DNA of 64,000 nt from Dyadobacter sp. CY345 (GTDB lineage: Bacteria > Bacteroidota > Bacteroidia > Cytophagales > Spirosomataceae), in NCBI RefSeq assembly GCF_021502725.1, contig NZ_JAKFFS010000008.1, positions 124,001-188,000 on the forward strand, read 5' to 3'. Made by a program: the position numbers and the translations under genes. The notes beneath the pieces were generated by a model that did not search any database, was not told where the DNA came from, and worked only from the letters and a program-made list of their open reading frames with translations. Every line of letters begins with the position of its first letter. The stretch's first letter is position 1. Shown in pieces: positions 9,501 through 18,456 of this stretch.

Positions 9501-10036
9501 GGCCCCCAACGAAAGGTATGGATTAAATGATGTGCATCACCGGTTCCAAAACCATGCAAAACTCTGCGTTTTTTATCTGCTTTTCCATCGCCGTCCGTAT
9601 CGGAAAAATGTAATACTTCAGTAGAGTTGGCGACATAAACTCCGCCATCACCCGGGAGAATTCCGGTAGGTGTAAGCAGGCCTTCGGCGAAAATCGTTGT
9701 TTTGTCTGCTTTTCCGTCACCATCAGTGTCTTCGATAACAAAAATCTTGTCGTTGGCTTCTTCGCCCGTTTTTAAATGCGGATAAGCAGTACTGCTCACC
9801 ACCCACAAACGGCCGTCAGCATCCCAGTTCATCTGGATAGGTTTGGCAACCAGTGGTTCTGCTGCCCAGAGTGTCACTTCGAAACCATCGGCAACGTGAA
9901 AAGACGCGAGCTCTTTCTGAACGTCCGGATCGGGATCTTCTTTCACCGTAGCCTGGTGAACGGAAGATGTTGTTAAAAGAACCATCGGAATAATGACGGC
10001 TCCATATAGTGTTTTAGTAAATTTAAATGGCCTCAT
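6560..10036 (-). CDS. PVC-type heme-binding protein: beta-propeller dehydrogenase, HEAT repeats, cytochrome c
   Basis: A 1158-residue exported protein. The signal peptide covers about residues 1-30. Residues about 45-390 form a glucose/sorbosone-dehydrogenase-like beta-propeller (VADGFEVTLWAAEPLVAKP, with several DTDGDGKAD calcium-loop-like turns). About 400-850 are helical HEAT-type repeats. Cys878-His882 (CTSCH) is a c-type heme site followed by GRIGPDLSSLG. The C-terminal 150 residues look like a beta-sandwich, possibly carbohydrate-binding. This order is typical of the putative membrane-bound dehydrogenase (PVC-type heme-binding CxxCH) family. It probably oxidises a sugar or polyol in the periplasm and passes electrons to heme, but the substrate is unknown. 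Confidence 0.9.
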   Translation of the reverse strand: MRPFKFTKTLYGAVIIPMVLLTTSSVHQATVKEDPDPDVQKELASFHVADGFEVTLWAAEPLVAKPIQMNWDADGRLWVVSSTAYPHLKTGEEANDKIFVIEDTDGDGKADKTTIFAEGLLTPTGILPGDGGVYVANSTEVLHFSDTDGDGKADKKRRVLHGFGTGDAHHLIHTFRWGPEGKMYFNQSIYIFSHIETPFGVKRLEAGGVWQLNPKTLELDVYARGGINFWGLQFDRWGQSFLTDGAGGEGINYAFPGAAFAATQGAERIIRGLNPGQPKHSGLDVISGSHLPDTWQGRMITNDFRANRINSFKLEEQGSGYASKQMEDLMWTDNVAFRPVDINVGPDGAIYVADWYNPIIQHGEVDFFDPRRDQEHGRIWRVTAKNRPLAKVQKLNNASIPVLLEALKAPEDLVRSNAKQVLKERGAKEVIPVLQKWVGALDKKDANYEHTLLEALWVFQALETVNEPLLTSLLNAESHNARSSALRTLQAWHSKIANVPAILEKMVNDEHAQVRLEAVIALRKTKTAEASRTALKVLDKPMDEFLDFALWQTVRELQPIWMARLKAEPDFFADAKKSVFALKSVSSPEAVSLLIKIYQKGQVPSEYQKDVINAIAKSGTVADLNMLLDFAVQNKDKTLILQLNALEEAARSRKLIPDNNPERIANLIGNEDEAVSQSAIRLIGLWKLEQLSDRLLSLIKTGNIPTKKTALSSLAAINKTNALKLATEMAGPKNAAEVRIIATAQLADFNPEEAARIGTELMRTLPADTDMSDIFIALIGNKAGTEALTAAINSKKIPESIAKKGRQLVQTRVMWTRQRQTDVLALKAALEKSGGAMPAAKMAQELNDNEIAGLAKVISEKADPEKGELIFRKAEVNCTSCHAIGGAGGRIGPDLSSLGTSSPVETIIRSVLYPNLSIKEGYDLKRVLKKDGTEMLGYLASDGASDIVIRDVTGKEVSIPKSQVELMEKVPGSLMPPGLTAGLDQQEFINLIGFLSKLGESGNYRVPTTRFVRRWSSAVPGKELMKKLAAEGVTYVIKENSKVVFDPIYSKVAGDLPLNEIPVIEVAGSKRLSFIRFEIEVVTKGTVNLSLNTTTGIQAWVDGKPGKLLQNSLTAELLQGIHTVTLAVDRNLTKESNLKIQLLDADGGSAQTRLVMGK

Positions 10037-10129
10037 ATTTTTTGCTATTGACCAGGCGTCTGAGCGTCTCGATGATTTGTGATGAATAATAAACTGCTCC
10101 CGCTGGATTGAACGGGCAAAAAATTGTAA

Positions 10130-11383
10130 TTACTTTAAAGCAGATATTTGATAAATATGCGGTTTCGGCATTCGCTCCATGGCAATCTGGCTTTCCAGAA
10201 ACTTGATCAGGATACTCTGGTCGTCCAGATCTTTCACATGTTTACCCTGCTCGTAAGCCCTGAATCCAATAATATAAGTTTCGTTTATCGGGCGGTACTG
10301 AAAAAAGAATAAGTCGTTTTTTTTTAGGATCATATTTTTCACCAGATTTGCCTGATTGAATGCGGCACCGTTCTTTATTTCAATTCCCGTTTCCCAGTCT
10401 TTTGCAGAAGCAGTGATCAGGTCGAAGCCATCTTCTTTTAGTGTATAAAATCCTTTTTTCAGACCAGAAATTTTAAAGATCTGAGGAGTGCTGTTTACCA
10501 ATTCACCTGATTTCGGCGCGGGCAGTGGGAGATACTTTTGATTGATCGTAAATTTCAGATTATTAAGGTCATTTGTCTCTTTCATTTTTTTAATATTTTC
10601 AGAAGTCTCGATCGACTGTTTAGAAACATTGATCGCAGCAGGCTGTGGATCTGATTTTAAACCCAGATTATTTTCAAGAATTTCGGCCAGGTAATAATAT
10701 CCCGCTTCGTTAAGATGTATGCCGTTTTCTGTGATGACGGATTTCTTACTGACTTGCAAGACCGGATTATACAGATCAATAAATTTTTTTCCCCGCTGCG
10801 ACGCGATTTTTTCAATTTCAGAAGAATAAAGCTGGATGTCAGCATTCCGTTTATCAGCTCCGATTGCAGAATCCGCTGATATGACCGGTAGGGGAGAAAG
10901 CAGGATTGTCCTGGCACCCAATGAATCGATCTTATTGAGAAGATTGTTCAGTCCATCTTTAAAATGGGAAAGCCCAGCTTGGCCTTCCTGCGCCTCGACA
11001 CCGCCATAAGCGAGAAAAACAACGGAAGGCTGTGTCTTGATTATATTTTGAATCAAATGCTGATATGCCGTTGGCGGGTTAGTGAATGTACTTCTGGCAT
11101 CGCCAAATACATTATCACCTGTCCATCCGAGGTTTCTGAAAGTCACAAATTTATCAGCGAATTTTGTAGTAAGCGCGAGTTCAAGGTAGCCGAACTCAAA
11201 ATCGTTTTCAAAAACTGAATTTCCAAGAAAAACGACGCGATCGCCATCTTTCAGATCAAAGTTGTCAACTGATTTTTTTGAGTCTGATGAGGTTTTGTTT
11301 TGAGCAATCGCCGGTCCTGCCAGCAGTGAAATTATTAATAAAAGATAATATGCGGAAGTAGCCGAAACTCTTACGATTCTCAT
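10130..11383 (-). CDS. SGNH/GDSL hydrolase, exported
   Basis: From the ATG at 11383 the protein has 417 residues and begins MRIVRVSATSAYYLLLIISL with a signal peptide ending near GPAIAQ. An upstream TTG would add 15 residues before the signal and is less likely. Block I is DRVVFLGNSVFEN (the Ser is in the GNS form), block III is VVFLAYGGVEAQ and block V is GIHLNEAGYYYLAEIL, giving the catalytic His. The C-terminal 150 residues form a separate region of unknown fold. Family members at PVC-type loci are thought to de-esterify glycans. It lies 93 bases upstream of the heme protein on the same strand, so the two may be co-transcribed with ThuA. Confidence 0.85.
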   Translation of the reverse strand: MRIVRVSATSAYYLLLIISLLAGPAIAQNKTSSDSKKSVDNFDLKDGDRVVFLGNSVFENDFEFGYLELALTTKFADKFVTFRNLGWTGDNVFGDARSTFTNPPTAYQHLIQNIIKTQPSVVFLAYGGVEAQEGQAGLSHFKDGLNNLLNKIDSLGARTILLSPLPVISADSAIGADKRNADIQLYSSEIEKIASQRGKKFIDLYNPVLQVSKKSVITENGIHLNEAGYYYLAEILENNLGLKSDPQPAAINVSKQSIETSENIKKMKETNDLNNLKFTINQKYLPLPAPKSGELVNSTPQIFKISGLKKGFYTLKEDGFDLITASAKDWETGIEIKNGAAFNQANLVKNMILKKNDLFFFQYRPINETYIIGFRAYEQGKHVKDLDDQSILIKFLESQIAMERMPKPHIYQISALK

Positions 11384-11628
11384 GTAGGGAAATTTTAATG
11401 TCAATTTCTGGCGAAAATAGGGAAACAAAATTATGAACGTAGAAACAAAAGCCTGTAAGATTATAATTCCTACTGTGGATCACTGACTTGTTTATAAAAA
11501 ATTAATTACGATGCTCTGATTGCCTGTTATTGAGGATGGGGAAGTAATATTTAATGATTCAATAACATTAACGAACAATCCTGTTCACAGCCCGATCGTA
11601 ATTTCGTGGACCACATAAAAATAGAAAG

Positions 11629-12648
11629 ATGCTTTCCTATTTTACGAGAAACAGGTATACCACCGGCGCTTTGGTTATTTTGGTTTTCTTTTGGACAAGT
11701 ACAGAACCAACAAATGGCTCTTCGGCGGTTTACTCCCTAAAAAACACAGAGCTGAAAATCGCAGATGCGGGTGAGTTTTCCGTGATCACGTATAATGTGG
11801 CTGGGTTGCCTGGAATTATTTCAAGTGCTGTAACCGAGCGTTCTTCCAGTATGATTGAAATTGGAAGGATTTTAAATCAGTTTGATATTGCCCACGTGCA
11901 GGAAGATTTTAATTACAACAAATATCTTTATCAGCGAGGGAATTTGCATCCTTACCGGACTACTCCAAAAGGCAAAGTACCGTTCGGTGACGGTTTGAAT
12001 ACGCTCTCCAAATATCCCGTTCATGAAGTTCGTCGGATTAAGTGGAAGGATTGCACCGGAGCTGATTGTTTTACGCCCAAAGGGTTTTCATACAGCAGTA
12101 TAGAAGTAGCGAAAAATGTTTTTATTGATTTCTATAATGTCCACGCCAACGCCAATAATCACTATGCAGCTGCCGAGGCACGAAGAAAAAATATTTTGCA
12201 ATTATCTGCTTATATCAAAAAACATTCTTCTGAAAACGCAGTCATTGTGATGGGCGATCTGAATGCGCATTACAGTTATTTCTATGATAATGTAGGAATA
12301 TTGAACACTGAGAATAAACTTGAAGATGTCTGGTTATCACATAAGAGTGACGGGAAATTTCCTGAGATGTCCAGACAATTTCCTGATGATAATATTTTGT
12401 CAGTCACTGATTCATGTGAGACGATCGATAAAATTCTTTTCCGAAGCAGTAAAGATTTGACACTTCAGATACAGGATTACCGCCTTGAAAATATTTTATT
12501 CACCACTAAAACGGGCCTGCCACTTTCAGATCATCATCCGGTTAGTGCCAGGTTTCAATGGAGTCTTGTGAAACAGGGTGATGAGAAAAATGACAGTATC
12601 CTGGCAATGAAGAAAAATGGTCTTTTACCTGTTTTATCGGGTTTCTGA
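11629..12648 (+). CDS. Endonuclease/exonuclease/phosphatase family protein, exported
   Basis: A 339-residue protein with an N-terminal signal-anchor (about residues 12-30). The EEP fold is recognised by FSVITYNVAGLPG (metal-ligand Asn), AHVQEDFN (catalytic Glu), IVMGDLNAHYS (Asp/Asn pair) and LPLSDHHPVSARF (catalytic His at the end). DNase I-like, sphingomyelinase-like and inositol-phosphatase-like enzymes share this layout. Being exported and having the VQEDFNYN variant favours a phosphodiesterase acting on lipid or extracellular nucleic acid, but the substrate cannot be decided. It is divergent from the SGNH gene. Confidence 0.82.
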   Translation: MLSYFTRNRYTTGALVILVFFWTSTEPTNGSSAVYSLKNTELKIADAGEFSVITYNVAGLPGIISSAVTERSSSMIEIGRILNQFDIAHVQEDFNYNKYLYQRGNLHPYRTTPKGKVPFGDGLNTLSKYPVHEVRRIKWKDCTGADCFTPKGFSYSSIEVAKNVFIDFYNVHANANNHYAAAEARRKNILQLSAYIKKHSSENAVIVMGDLNAHYSYFYDNVGILNTENKLEDVWLSHKSDGKFPEMSRQFPDDNILSVTDSCETIDKILFRSSKDLTLQIQDYRLENILFTTKTGLPLSDHHPVSARFQWSLVKQGDEKNDSILAMKKNGLLPVLSGF

Positions 12649-12831
12649 AATGCAATAACAATCTTAGATGCAGTTCGTCGCGTCTGAATTTTAACACCCG
12701 GAGAAATAAAATTCGTTGTAATGTCAATGTACCGATGTAATTGTTTCGTCGTAGTGAAATAGCGTGGTGTGAGTAATTATATACATACAGCTGGCTTTTC
12801 ACCATGAAAGAAATATTCAAAGGTTTTTGGT

Positions 12832-15618
12832 ATGTTCAGCATTTTGGGTTTTAGTAAAAAATATATTGGAGTCGTCATGCTCCTGGCAGGTTTTCTGGTC
12901 TCAGCTTTGATGCTCACGGCTTATACAGACAAGAAAACGGAGCTCTACGCAAGTCCGGATTCACTAATTCTGAATCCTTTTGTTGAGCCAGACTTTCCAT
13001 TTATTTCGACTTCACTTGACGCAAGAAAATTAGGGCCCCATTTTCCCGAAGACAATATTTCCGCCAGATCACTTGCCTTGCAATTGGGAGATAGTGCCTA
13101 CGCCTGTTTCGATACAGATTTACTACGCTGGTCGGTAGGGTGGACCGGGAAATTTCTGCCGATGGTTTTAATGGCGCAGATCTCTTACAAAGACTTTTTT
13201 AACAAGAATAATAAAGTGACAACCGTAACGGGAAGTCCAAAAATCGCGACAGGTTTATATGCAGGTTGGTCTGAAGGAAAACCTGATTTTATTGACCCGA
13301 GAGAAGAACCCGAAATTGCCAACGAGATTAAATGGGGCTCAATGCCGGCGGAGAAAGGCAGATGGAATGGCGTTTTTGTATACGGCGAGAAAGCGGTGCT
13401 GAATTACAGTGTGGGAAAAGCTTCGGTTTACGAATTGCCTGAAAGTATCCGTTTTGAAGATCAAACCGTTTTTGTCAGAAAATTTCAGATTGAAAATGCA
13501 GGAAAAGAACTTTACCTGAATGCGGCTGAGGTGACAAATGCTTCTGGAAGTGAGGTAAAAGGCAAAATTGCTTACGTATATCAAGGAGCGAATAAAGATA
13601 CTGTTACCGCGATTGCTGTTCTCGGAAAAGCGACACTGAATATGCAGCCTGAGGTAACGAAAAACCAATACATGACAGTCCGTATTGCGCCATCAAATAA
13701 ACGGGGCGAGGGGACAATCCTTGTCTGGAAAGGTCCGGCCAATAAAAAATCTGCTTTTGAAAAATTATGTAAAAAGAAACATATCACGCTTCCTGATTTC
13801 AGGAAAGGTGGCGAGTCACACTGGGGACAGGCAGTAATAACTTCGGGCGAGCTGGCACCGGATACTGCCGCTTATGTAACCGACAAACTGACGCTTCCGC
13901 TAAATAATCCGTGGAAAAGAAATGTTCGGGTTGCTGATATTTCGTTTTATAAAAACGGAAGAGCAACGGCTGTTACTTTTGAAGGCGATGTCTGGATGAT
14001 TGACGGAATTGATAAAAACCTTAAAAGTATTCGTTGGAAAAGATTTGCGTCAGGGTTGCATGAACCGCTAAGTATTGAGGTGGTCAGGGATACTGTTTAC
14101 GTTTTTGGGCGGGAAGGAATCGTTCGCCTCCATGATTTGAATGAAGACGGGGAAGCGGATTTTTACGAGAATTTTTCAAATGTAGTAACCCAGTCGCCTG
14201 AGTCACGTGAATGGGCTGCTGATATGGTCTACGCGCCCGATGGAAGTTTCTATGTGGCAAAAGGCGGAACGCAAAGTAATGGGCCGGGAGTGACCTCTCA
14301 GGTGACAAAAGGGTTTAGGGCCGGTTCAAAACATAACGGAACTATCCTGAAAATTTCGCCTGATGGACGTAGTTATGAAGTAATTGCTACTGGTTTAAGA
14401 GGTCCTTATATCGGTATTCATCCTGAAAAAGGAACGCTCACAGCTTCGGACCAACAGGGTAATTTTGTTCCATCGACGCCGATTTATTTAATTAAAAAAG
14501 GAGATTATTATGGTGTTCCTGCTTCGGCGCATCGCAAAGATAATCCACCGATTGCGCCGCCATTAACCTGGATTCCACACAGAGTTGATCGTTCCAGTAT
14601 CAGCCAGGCATGGGTTACAGGAAATAAAATGGGTCCTTTGAATGGAGACTTAATCCATTTTTCGTTTGCCCATCCAGGTCTTTTCAGGGTACTGATAGAT
14701 AGTGCTGCCAGTATACCACAGGGCGGTATCAGTTTTATTCAGGCAGATTATCCTGCACCAACTTCCAAGGGTGCGATGAATCCGATTGACGGGCAATTGT
14801 ATATTACGGGATTTAATCTTTGGGGGTCGAGTTCAAGCGGAATAAGTGCGTTGATGCGACTTCGATATACTGGCAAACAGATGTATTTACCCAATCAATT
14901 TCAGGCTGCGAAACAGGGAATCGTGCTCGGTTTCGATACTGAACTTGACGGCACAGGGTTGAATGTTTCGGATTTTGCGGTTAAACGATGGAATTATAAA
15001 CGTACTGAGGAATATGGCTCTGGTCATTTTAAACTGGATGGAACATCAGGCGAAGAGACTTTGGAAGTTGCCGGTGCCTATCTTTCAACTGACAGAAAAA
15101 AAATTCTGCTGCTCGTGCCCGATATGCAGGACGTCATGCAGATGGAAGTTGCATACAAAATCAAAGCGGCGGACGGAAAAAATATCAATGACCGTTTTTG
15201 GTTTACGATTAATAATCTTTCTCAATTGAAATCTCAAAGCGATTTTTCAAAAGTAGATTTTTCAGTGTTGGAAAAGAAAAAGGTACAATCCGAATCAAAA
15301 CCCGAAACAGAACTAGCCGCATCAGCAGAAAAAGGTAAAGATATTTTTCAAAAAATGGCTTGCGCTGGCTGCCATTCTGCCGGGCTTGTCACAAAAGGAA
15401 TGTATGGGCCGCCTTTTCAAAATCTTTATAAATCCGAGCGGCGTTTTGAAGATAATTCGACAGCTATTGCCGATGAAAATTACATACGGGAGTCCATTCT
15501 GACGCCTTCTGCTAAAATTGTGAAAGGATATAATGAAGAAATGCCTTCGTTTGTAGGAATACTTTCTGAGACAGATATCGCGTCTGTGACCTTGTATATA
15601 AAATCACTTAAAAAATAA
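12832..15618 (+). CDS. Large exported c-type heme protein (DUF6797/PVC-like)
   Basis: A 928-residue protein with an N-terminal signal or anchor (about residues 10-30). Residues about 60-370 form a beta-rich domain that I take to be the DUF6797-type module (LDARKLGPHFPEDNISARSL, CFDTDLLRWSVGWTG). Residues about 370-680 form a sugar-dehydrogenase-like beta-propeller (VRLHDLNEDGEADFYENF). C844-H848 (CAGCH) is a c-type heme site followed by KGMYGPPFQNLY and a closing cytochrome helix. It resembles the PVC-type protein at 6560-10036 in parts but has no HEAT region. It is probably a periplasmic oxidoreductase for sugar or polyol. The DUF6797 label rests on recall of motifs and is less sure than the propeller and cytochrome. 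Confidence 0.8.
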   Translation: MFSILGFSKKYIGVVMLLAGFLVSALMLTAYTDKKTELYASPDSLILNPFVEPDFPFISTSLDARKLGPHFPEDNISARSLALQLGDSAYACFDTDLLRWSVGWTGKFLPMVLMAQISYKDFFNKNNKVTTVTGSPKIATGLYAGWSEGKPDFIDPREEPEIANEIKWGSMPAEKGRWNGVFVYGEKAVLNYSVGKASVYELPESIRFEDQTVFVRKFQIENAGKELYLNAAEVTNASGSEVKGKIAYVYQGANKDTVTAIAVLGKATLNMQPEVTKNQYMTVRIAPSNKRGEGTILVWKGPANKKSAFEKLCKKKHITLPDFRKGGESHWGQAVITSGELAPDTAAYVTDKLTLPLNNPWKRNVRVADISFYKNGRATAVTFEGDVWMIDGIDKNLKSIRWKRFASGLHEPLSIEVVRDTVYVFGREGIVRLHDLNEDGEADFYENFSNVVTQSPESREWAADMVYAPDGSFYVAKGGTQSNGPGVTSQVTKGFRAGSKHNGTILKISPDGRSYEVIATGLRGPYIGIHPEKGTLTASDQQGNFVPSTPIYLIKKGDYYGVPASAHRKDNPPIAPPLTWIPHRVDRSSISQAWVTGNKMGPLNGDLIHFSFAHPGLFRVLIDSAASIPQGGISFIQADYPAPTSKGAMNPIDGQLYITGFNLWGSSSSGISALMRLRYTGKQMYLPNQFQAAKQGIVLGFDTELDGTGLNVSDFAVKRWNYKRTEEYGSGHFKLDGTSGEETLEVAGAYLSTDRKKILLLVPDMQDVMQMEVAYKIKAADGKNINDRFWFTINNLSQLKSQSDFSKVDFSVLEKKKVQSESKPETELAASAEKGKDIFQKMACAGCHSAGLVTKGMYGPPFQNLYKSERRFEDNSTAIADENYIRESILTPSAKIVKGYNEEMPSFVGILSETDIASVTLYIKSLKK

Positions 15619-15662
15619 TTTTTTTCAACAATATTTCGAAAGAAACAACTTTGACCACAATG

Positions 15663-16595
15663 TCATTTATCGTCCAGGTTACCGCTGACATGGCGGTATT
15701 GGGAGGGAGAAATCCCTTCTGATTTTTTGAATTGTCTTCCAAAATAATTTAGATCAGAAAAACCGAGTTGGTAACAGACGTCAGAAATTGTTGCTCTCGA
15801 CTCGGTTAAGAGCGTTTTCGCTTTTTTGATTTTTTCTTTTAAAATAAACTCTACCGGGCTGATATTAAATTCGCGTTTGAACGCGCGGTAAAACGAAGCT
15901 CGACTCATGCATGCTTTCTCGCTCAAATCTTCAACTTGAATTTTCTCCCCGATATTGGTCCTGATGTAATGGATGATATAGGCTAGCGGATTGTCATGCT
16001 GGTTAAATGAATCATCCTGCACAGCATTAAGATTTTGGGTCTGGATGATGTGGACTACGAGCTCCTGGAGTGTGAGATCGGCCAGGATATCTTTTCCCAA
16101 TGAATTTCCAGAACAGATGTGAATCAGTTTGTTGATGCTTTGTGCCAGATCCAGATTATTTAAAAAATGATACTGATTGTGCTGCAACTGCCAGAATTGA
16201 TCCTGACCTTCCCGCGGATATTGCTCGTTTAGCCTGTCAACAATCTGCTGGATTTTTGCATGGTCAAGCGCGAGGGCAATGCACTGTGTCGGGTTTGTTT
16301 CCGTTGCTTCCGGAAAGTCAATTTTCATAGTCACGTTTGCCGGAACAAGAACAGTCTCGCCCGGCATATAGTCAAATCCGGGCTGGTCAAACAAATGCAT
16401 TACCTTTTTTCCTCTCAGCATACTGGTCACCACAAAATCCGAAAAGGAAAGCGGTACAAGTGCAGATTCCTGCAAAGTTTCAAAAACGTTTAATTCACAG
16501 TTTTGAAGGGTGAAAGCACGACGGTTTTCCACCAACGTTTTCATTGATTTTTGAGGAGAGATCGCGATTTGGTTTAACTTAAATCCGGATGCCAT
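15663..16595 (-). CDS. AraC family transcriptional regulator
   Basis: A 310-residue protein. The N-terminal half (about residues 20-130) is a beta-rich ligand-binding domain opening with LVENRRAFTLQNCELNVFET. The C-terminal 100 residues are a double helix-turn-helix of the AraC/XylS type: ACMSRASFYRAFKREFNISP and ISDVCYQLGFSDLNYFGRQF, ending KKSEGISPSQYR. It is divergent from the aldehyde dehydrogenase gene, with 221 bases between them, and is the obvious candidate to control it in response to an alcohol or aldehyde. An inverted repeat TGTATCA/TGATACA overlaps the dehydrogenase leader. Confidence 0.92.
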   Translation of the reverse strand: MASGFKLNQIAISPQKSMKTLVENRRAFTLQNCELNVFETLQESALVPLSFSDFVVTSMLRGKKVMHLFDQPGFDYMPGETVLVPANVTMKIDFPEATETNPTQCIALALDHAKIQQIVDRLNEQYPREGQDQFWQLQHNQYHFLNNLDLAQSINKLIHICSGNSLGKDILADLTLQELVVHIIQTQNLNAVQDDSFNQHDNPLAYIIHYIRTNIGEKIQVEDLSEKACMSRASFYRAFKREFNISPVEFILKEKIKKAKTLLTESRATISDVCYQLGFSDLNYFGRQFKKSEGISPSQYRHVSGNLDDK

Positions 16596-16780
16596 ATTTT
16601 TTTGGAGCGATGTAGAGAATTATTAAAATTCAGAAAGGCAGTGAAATTGTCATCGTTTGATTTATAAGCTAACGCGCTACAATCAAATATAAATATAAAA
16701 GAAATTTTATTTTTTTTGAGATTATTATCCTATTATTTGAAACAATAGTTCCAGTCTGAAATTGCAATCAACACTAAGTT

Positions 16781-16813
16781 TGTATCAGTCATTCACGAAT
16801 TAAAATTGATACA
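16781..16813. promoter_or_regulatory. Inverted repeat and -7 box upstream of the aldehyde dehydrogenase
   Basis: TGTATCA (16781-16787) and TGATACA (16807-16813) are perfect inverted copies separated by 19 bases, ending 3 bases before the ATG at 16817. TAAGTTTG at 16775-16782 fits the Bacteroidota TAnnTTTG -7 box, but no well-placed TTG -33 element is seen. The repeat could be an operator for the divergent AraC regulator or an RNA hairpin over the start region. Confidence 0.4.
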
Positions 16814-16816
16814 TCT

Positions 16817-18358
16817 ATGGATACGCTGGAAGTAGAAAACAAATCAGATGTTAGTTCAACCTTAGCCAAACGACCTGTATTTAAGGCGCAATACGAAAAT
16901 TATATTGGTGGCAAATTTGTCGCGCCGGTAAAGGGTGAATATTTTGATAATCTTTCACCGATCGATGGTAAAGTGTTCACCAAAGCTGCGCGTTCAGGAA
17001 AAGAAGACGTGGAACTCGCGTTAGATGCAGCCCACGAAGCTTTTAAAACCTGGGGTAAATCCGCCGCTACTTATCGAAGCAATATCATGCTGAAAATTGC
17101 CCAGGTAATCGAAGATAATCTTGAATATCTGGCAGTTGTGGAAGCCATTGACAACGGAAAAGCCATACGTGAAACCAGAGCGGCAGATCTTCCGTTGTGC
17201 GTGGACCATTTCCGATATTTTGCCGGCGTGATCCGTGCAGAAGAAGGAGGAATTTCAGAGCACGACGAAAATACAGTGTCGATAAATCTTCATGAACCGC
17301 TTGGCGTGGTGGCACAGATTATTCCGTGGAATTTTCCACTTTTAATGGCAACCTGGAAAATAGCACCTGCGCTCGCGTCTGGTTGTTGCGTGGTCGTGAA
17401 ACCAGCAGAACAAACTCCAACGTCAATAATGTGTTTAATGGAACTGATCGGTGATCTGCTTCCTGCTGGTGTTTTGAATATTGTGACCGGATTTGGCCCT
17501 GAGGCCGGAAAACCTCTGGCAACTTCGCCGAGAGTCGCCAAAGTCGCATTTACCGGCGAGACAACAACGGGCCGTTTAATCATGCAATATGCTTCCGAGA
17601 ATCTGATTCCCGTTACGATGGAGCTTGGCGGTAAATCTCCCAATATTTTCTTCGAGTCTGTTGCTGATCAGGATGATGCCTTTTTTGATAAGGCCGTGGA
17701 AGGAGCGGTTATGTTTGCTTTGAACCAGGGTGAAGTGTGTACCTGCCCTTCCAGAATTCTGGTTCAGGAAAGTATATATGACAAGTTTATGAGCCGTGTG
17801 GTCGAACGTACCAAAGCCATCAAACTGGGGCATCCGTTGGACGGAACCACGATGATGGGCGCCCAGGCTTCTAATGACCAGTATGAAAAAATTCTTTCCT
17901 ACTTAAAAATAGGGAAGGAAGAAGGCGCCGAAGTTCTTTGTGGAGGAGAGGCGAATAAATTTGAAAATGGTATATCAGGAGGTTATTATATCAAACCGAC
18001 GCTGTTTAAAGGCCACAACAAAATGCGGATTTTTCAGGAGGAAATCTTTGGTCCGGTTGCTTGTGTGACAACTTTTAAAACAGTTGAAGAAGCAATCGAA
18101 ATTGCTAACGATACACTTTACGGACTGGGAGCTGGCGTCTGGACTCGTGATGCGCATGAAATATACCAGGTGCCGCGTGCCATCCAGGCGGGTAGGGTTT
18201 GGGTAAATAATTACCATGCTTACCCTGCACATGCACCATTTGGGGGATATAAAAAGTCTGGTTTCGGACGTGAAAACCATAAGATGATGCTTGGTTATTA
18301 CCGCCAGACTAAAAATATGCTTATCTCATACGATCGTAACAAACTTGGTTTTTTCTAA
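16817..18358 (+). CDS. Aldehyde dehydrogenase (ExaC/AcoD type)
   Basis: A 513-residue NAD(P)-dependent aldehyde dehydrogenase of full family length. It has the cofactor-fold block IIPWNFPLLMATWKIAPALA, the glutamate motif VTMELGGKSPNIFF and the catalytic cysteine in NQGEVCTCPSR (Cys308, with a second Cys at 310). The CTCPSR form and the adjacent DUF779 gene are typical of the acetaldehyde dehydrogenases ExaC, AcoD and AldB, which oxidise short aldehydes formed from alcohols or acetoin to the acid. It is cytoplasmic. It is regulated most likely by the divergent AraC protein. The exact substrate is inferred from family only. Confidence 0.93.
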   Translation: MDTLEVENKSDVSSTLAKRPVFKAQYENYIGGKFVAPVKGEYFDNLSPIDGKVFTKAARSGKEDVELALDAAHEAFKTWGKSAATYRSNIMLKIAQVIEDNLEYLAVVEAIDNGKAIRETRAADLPLCVDHFRYFAGVIRAEEGGISEHDENTVSINLHEPLGVVAQIIPWNFPLLMATWKIAPALASGCCVVVKPAEQTPTSIMCLMELIGDLLPAGVLNIVTGFGPEAGKPLATSPRVAKVAFTGETTTGRLIMQYASENLIPVTMELGGKSPNIFFESVADQDDAFFDKAVEGAVMFALNQGEVCTCPSRILVQESIYDKFMSRVVERTKAIKLGHPLDGTTMMGAQASNDQYEKILSYLKIGKEEGAEVLCGGEANKFENGISGGYYIKPTLFKGHNKMRIFQEEIFGPVACVTTFKTVEEAIEIANDTLYGLGAGVWTRDAHEIYQVPRAIQAGRVWVNNYHAYPAHAPFGGYKKSGFGRENHKMMLGYYRQTKNMLISYDRNKLGFF

Positions 18359-18379
18359 TAGGGATTTCGTTTTTTGTAG

Positions 18380-18415
18380 GGAATGCACGGAGGGATTCGT
18401 GCATTCCAATTTTTT
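18380..18415 (+). terminator. Terminator or attenuator between the aldehyde dehydrogenase and DUF779
   Basis: GGAATGCACG (18380-18389) and CGTGCATTCC (18398-18407) form a 10-bp stem with an 8-base loop, followed by AATTTTTT. This is a standard intrinsic terminator, placed between two genes that are usually co-transcribed, so it may reduce rather than abolish expression of the DUF779 gene. Confidence 0.8.
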
Positions 18416-18456
18416 AAGCTCTTACATTTCGTCAACAAAATTAACTTGTCTGAAAT

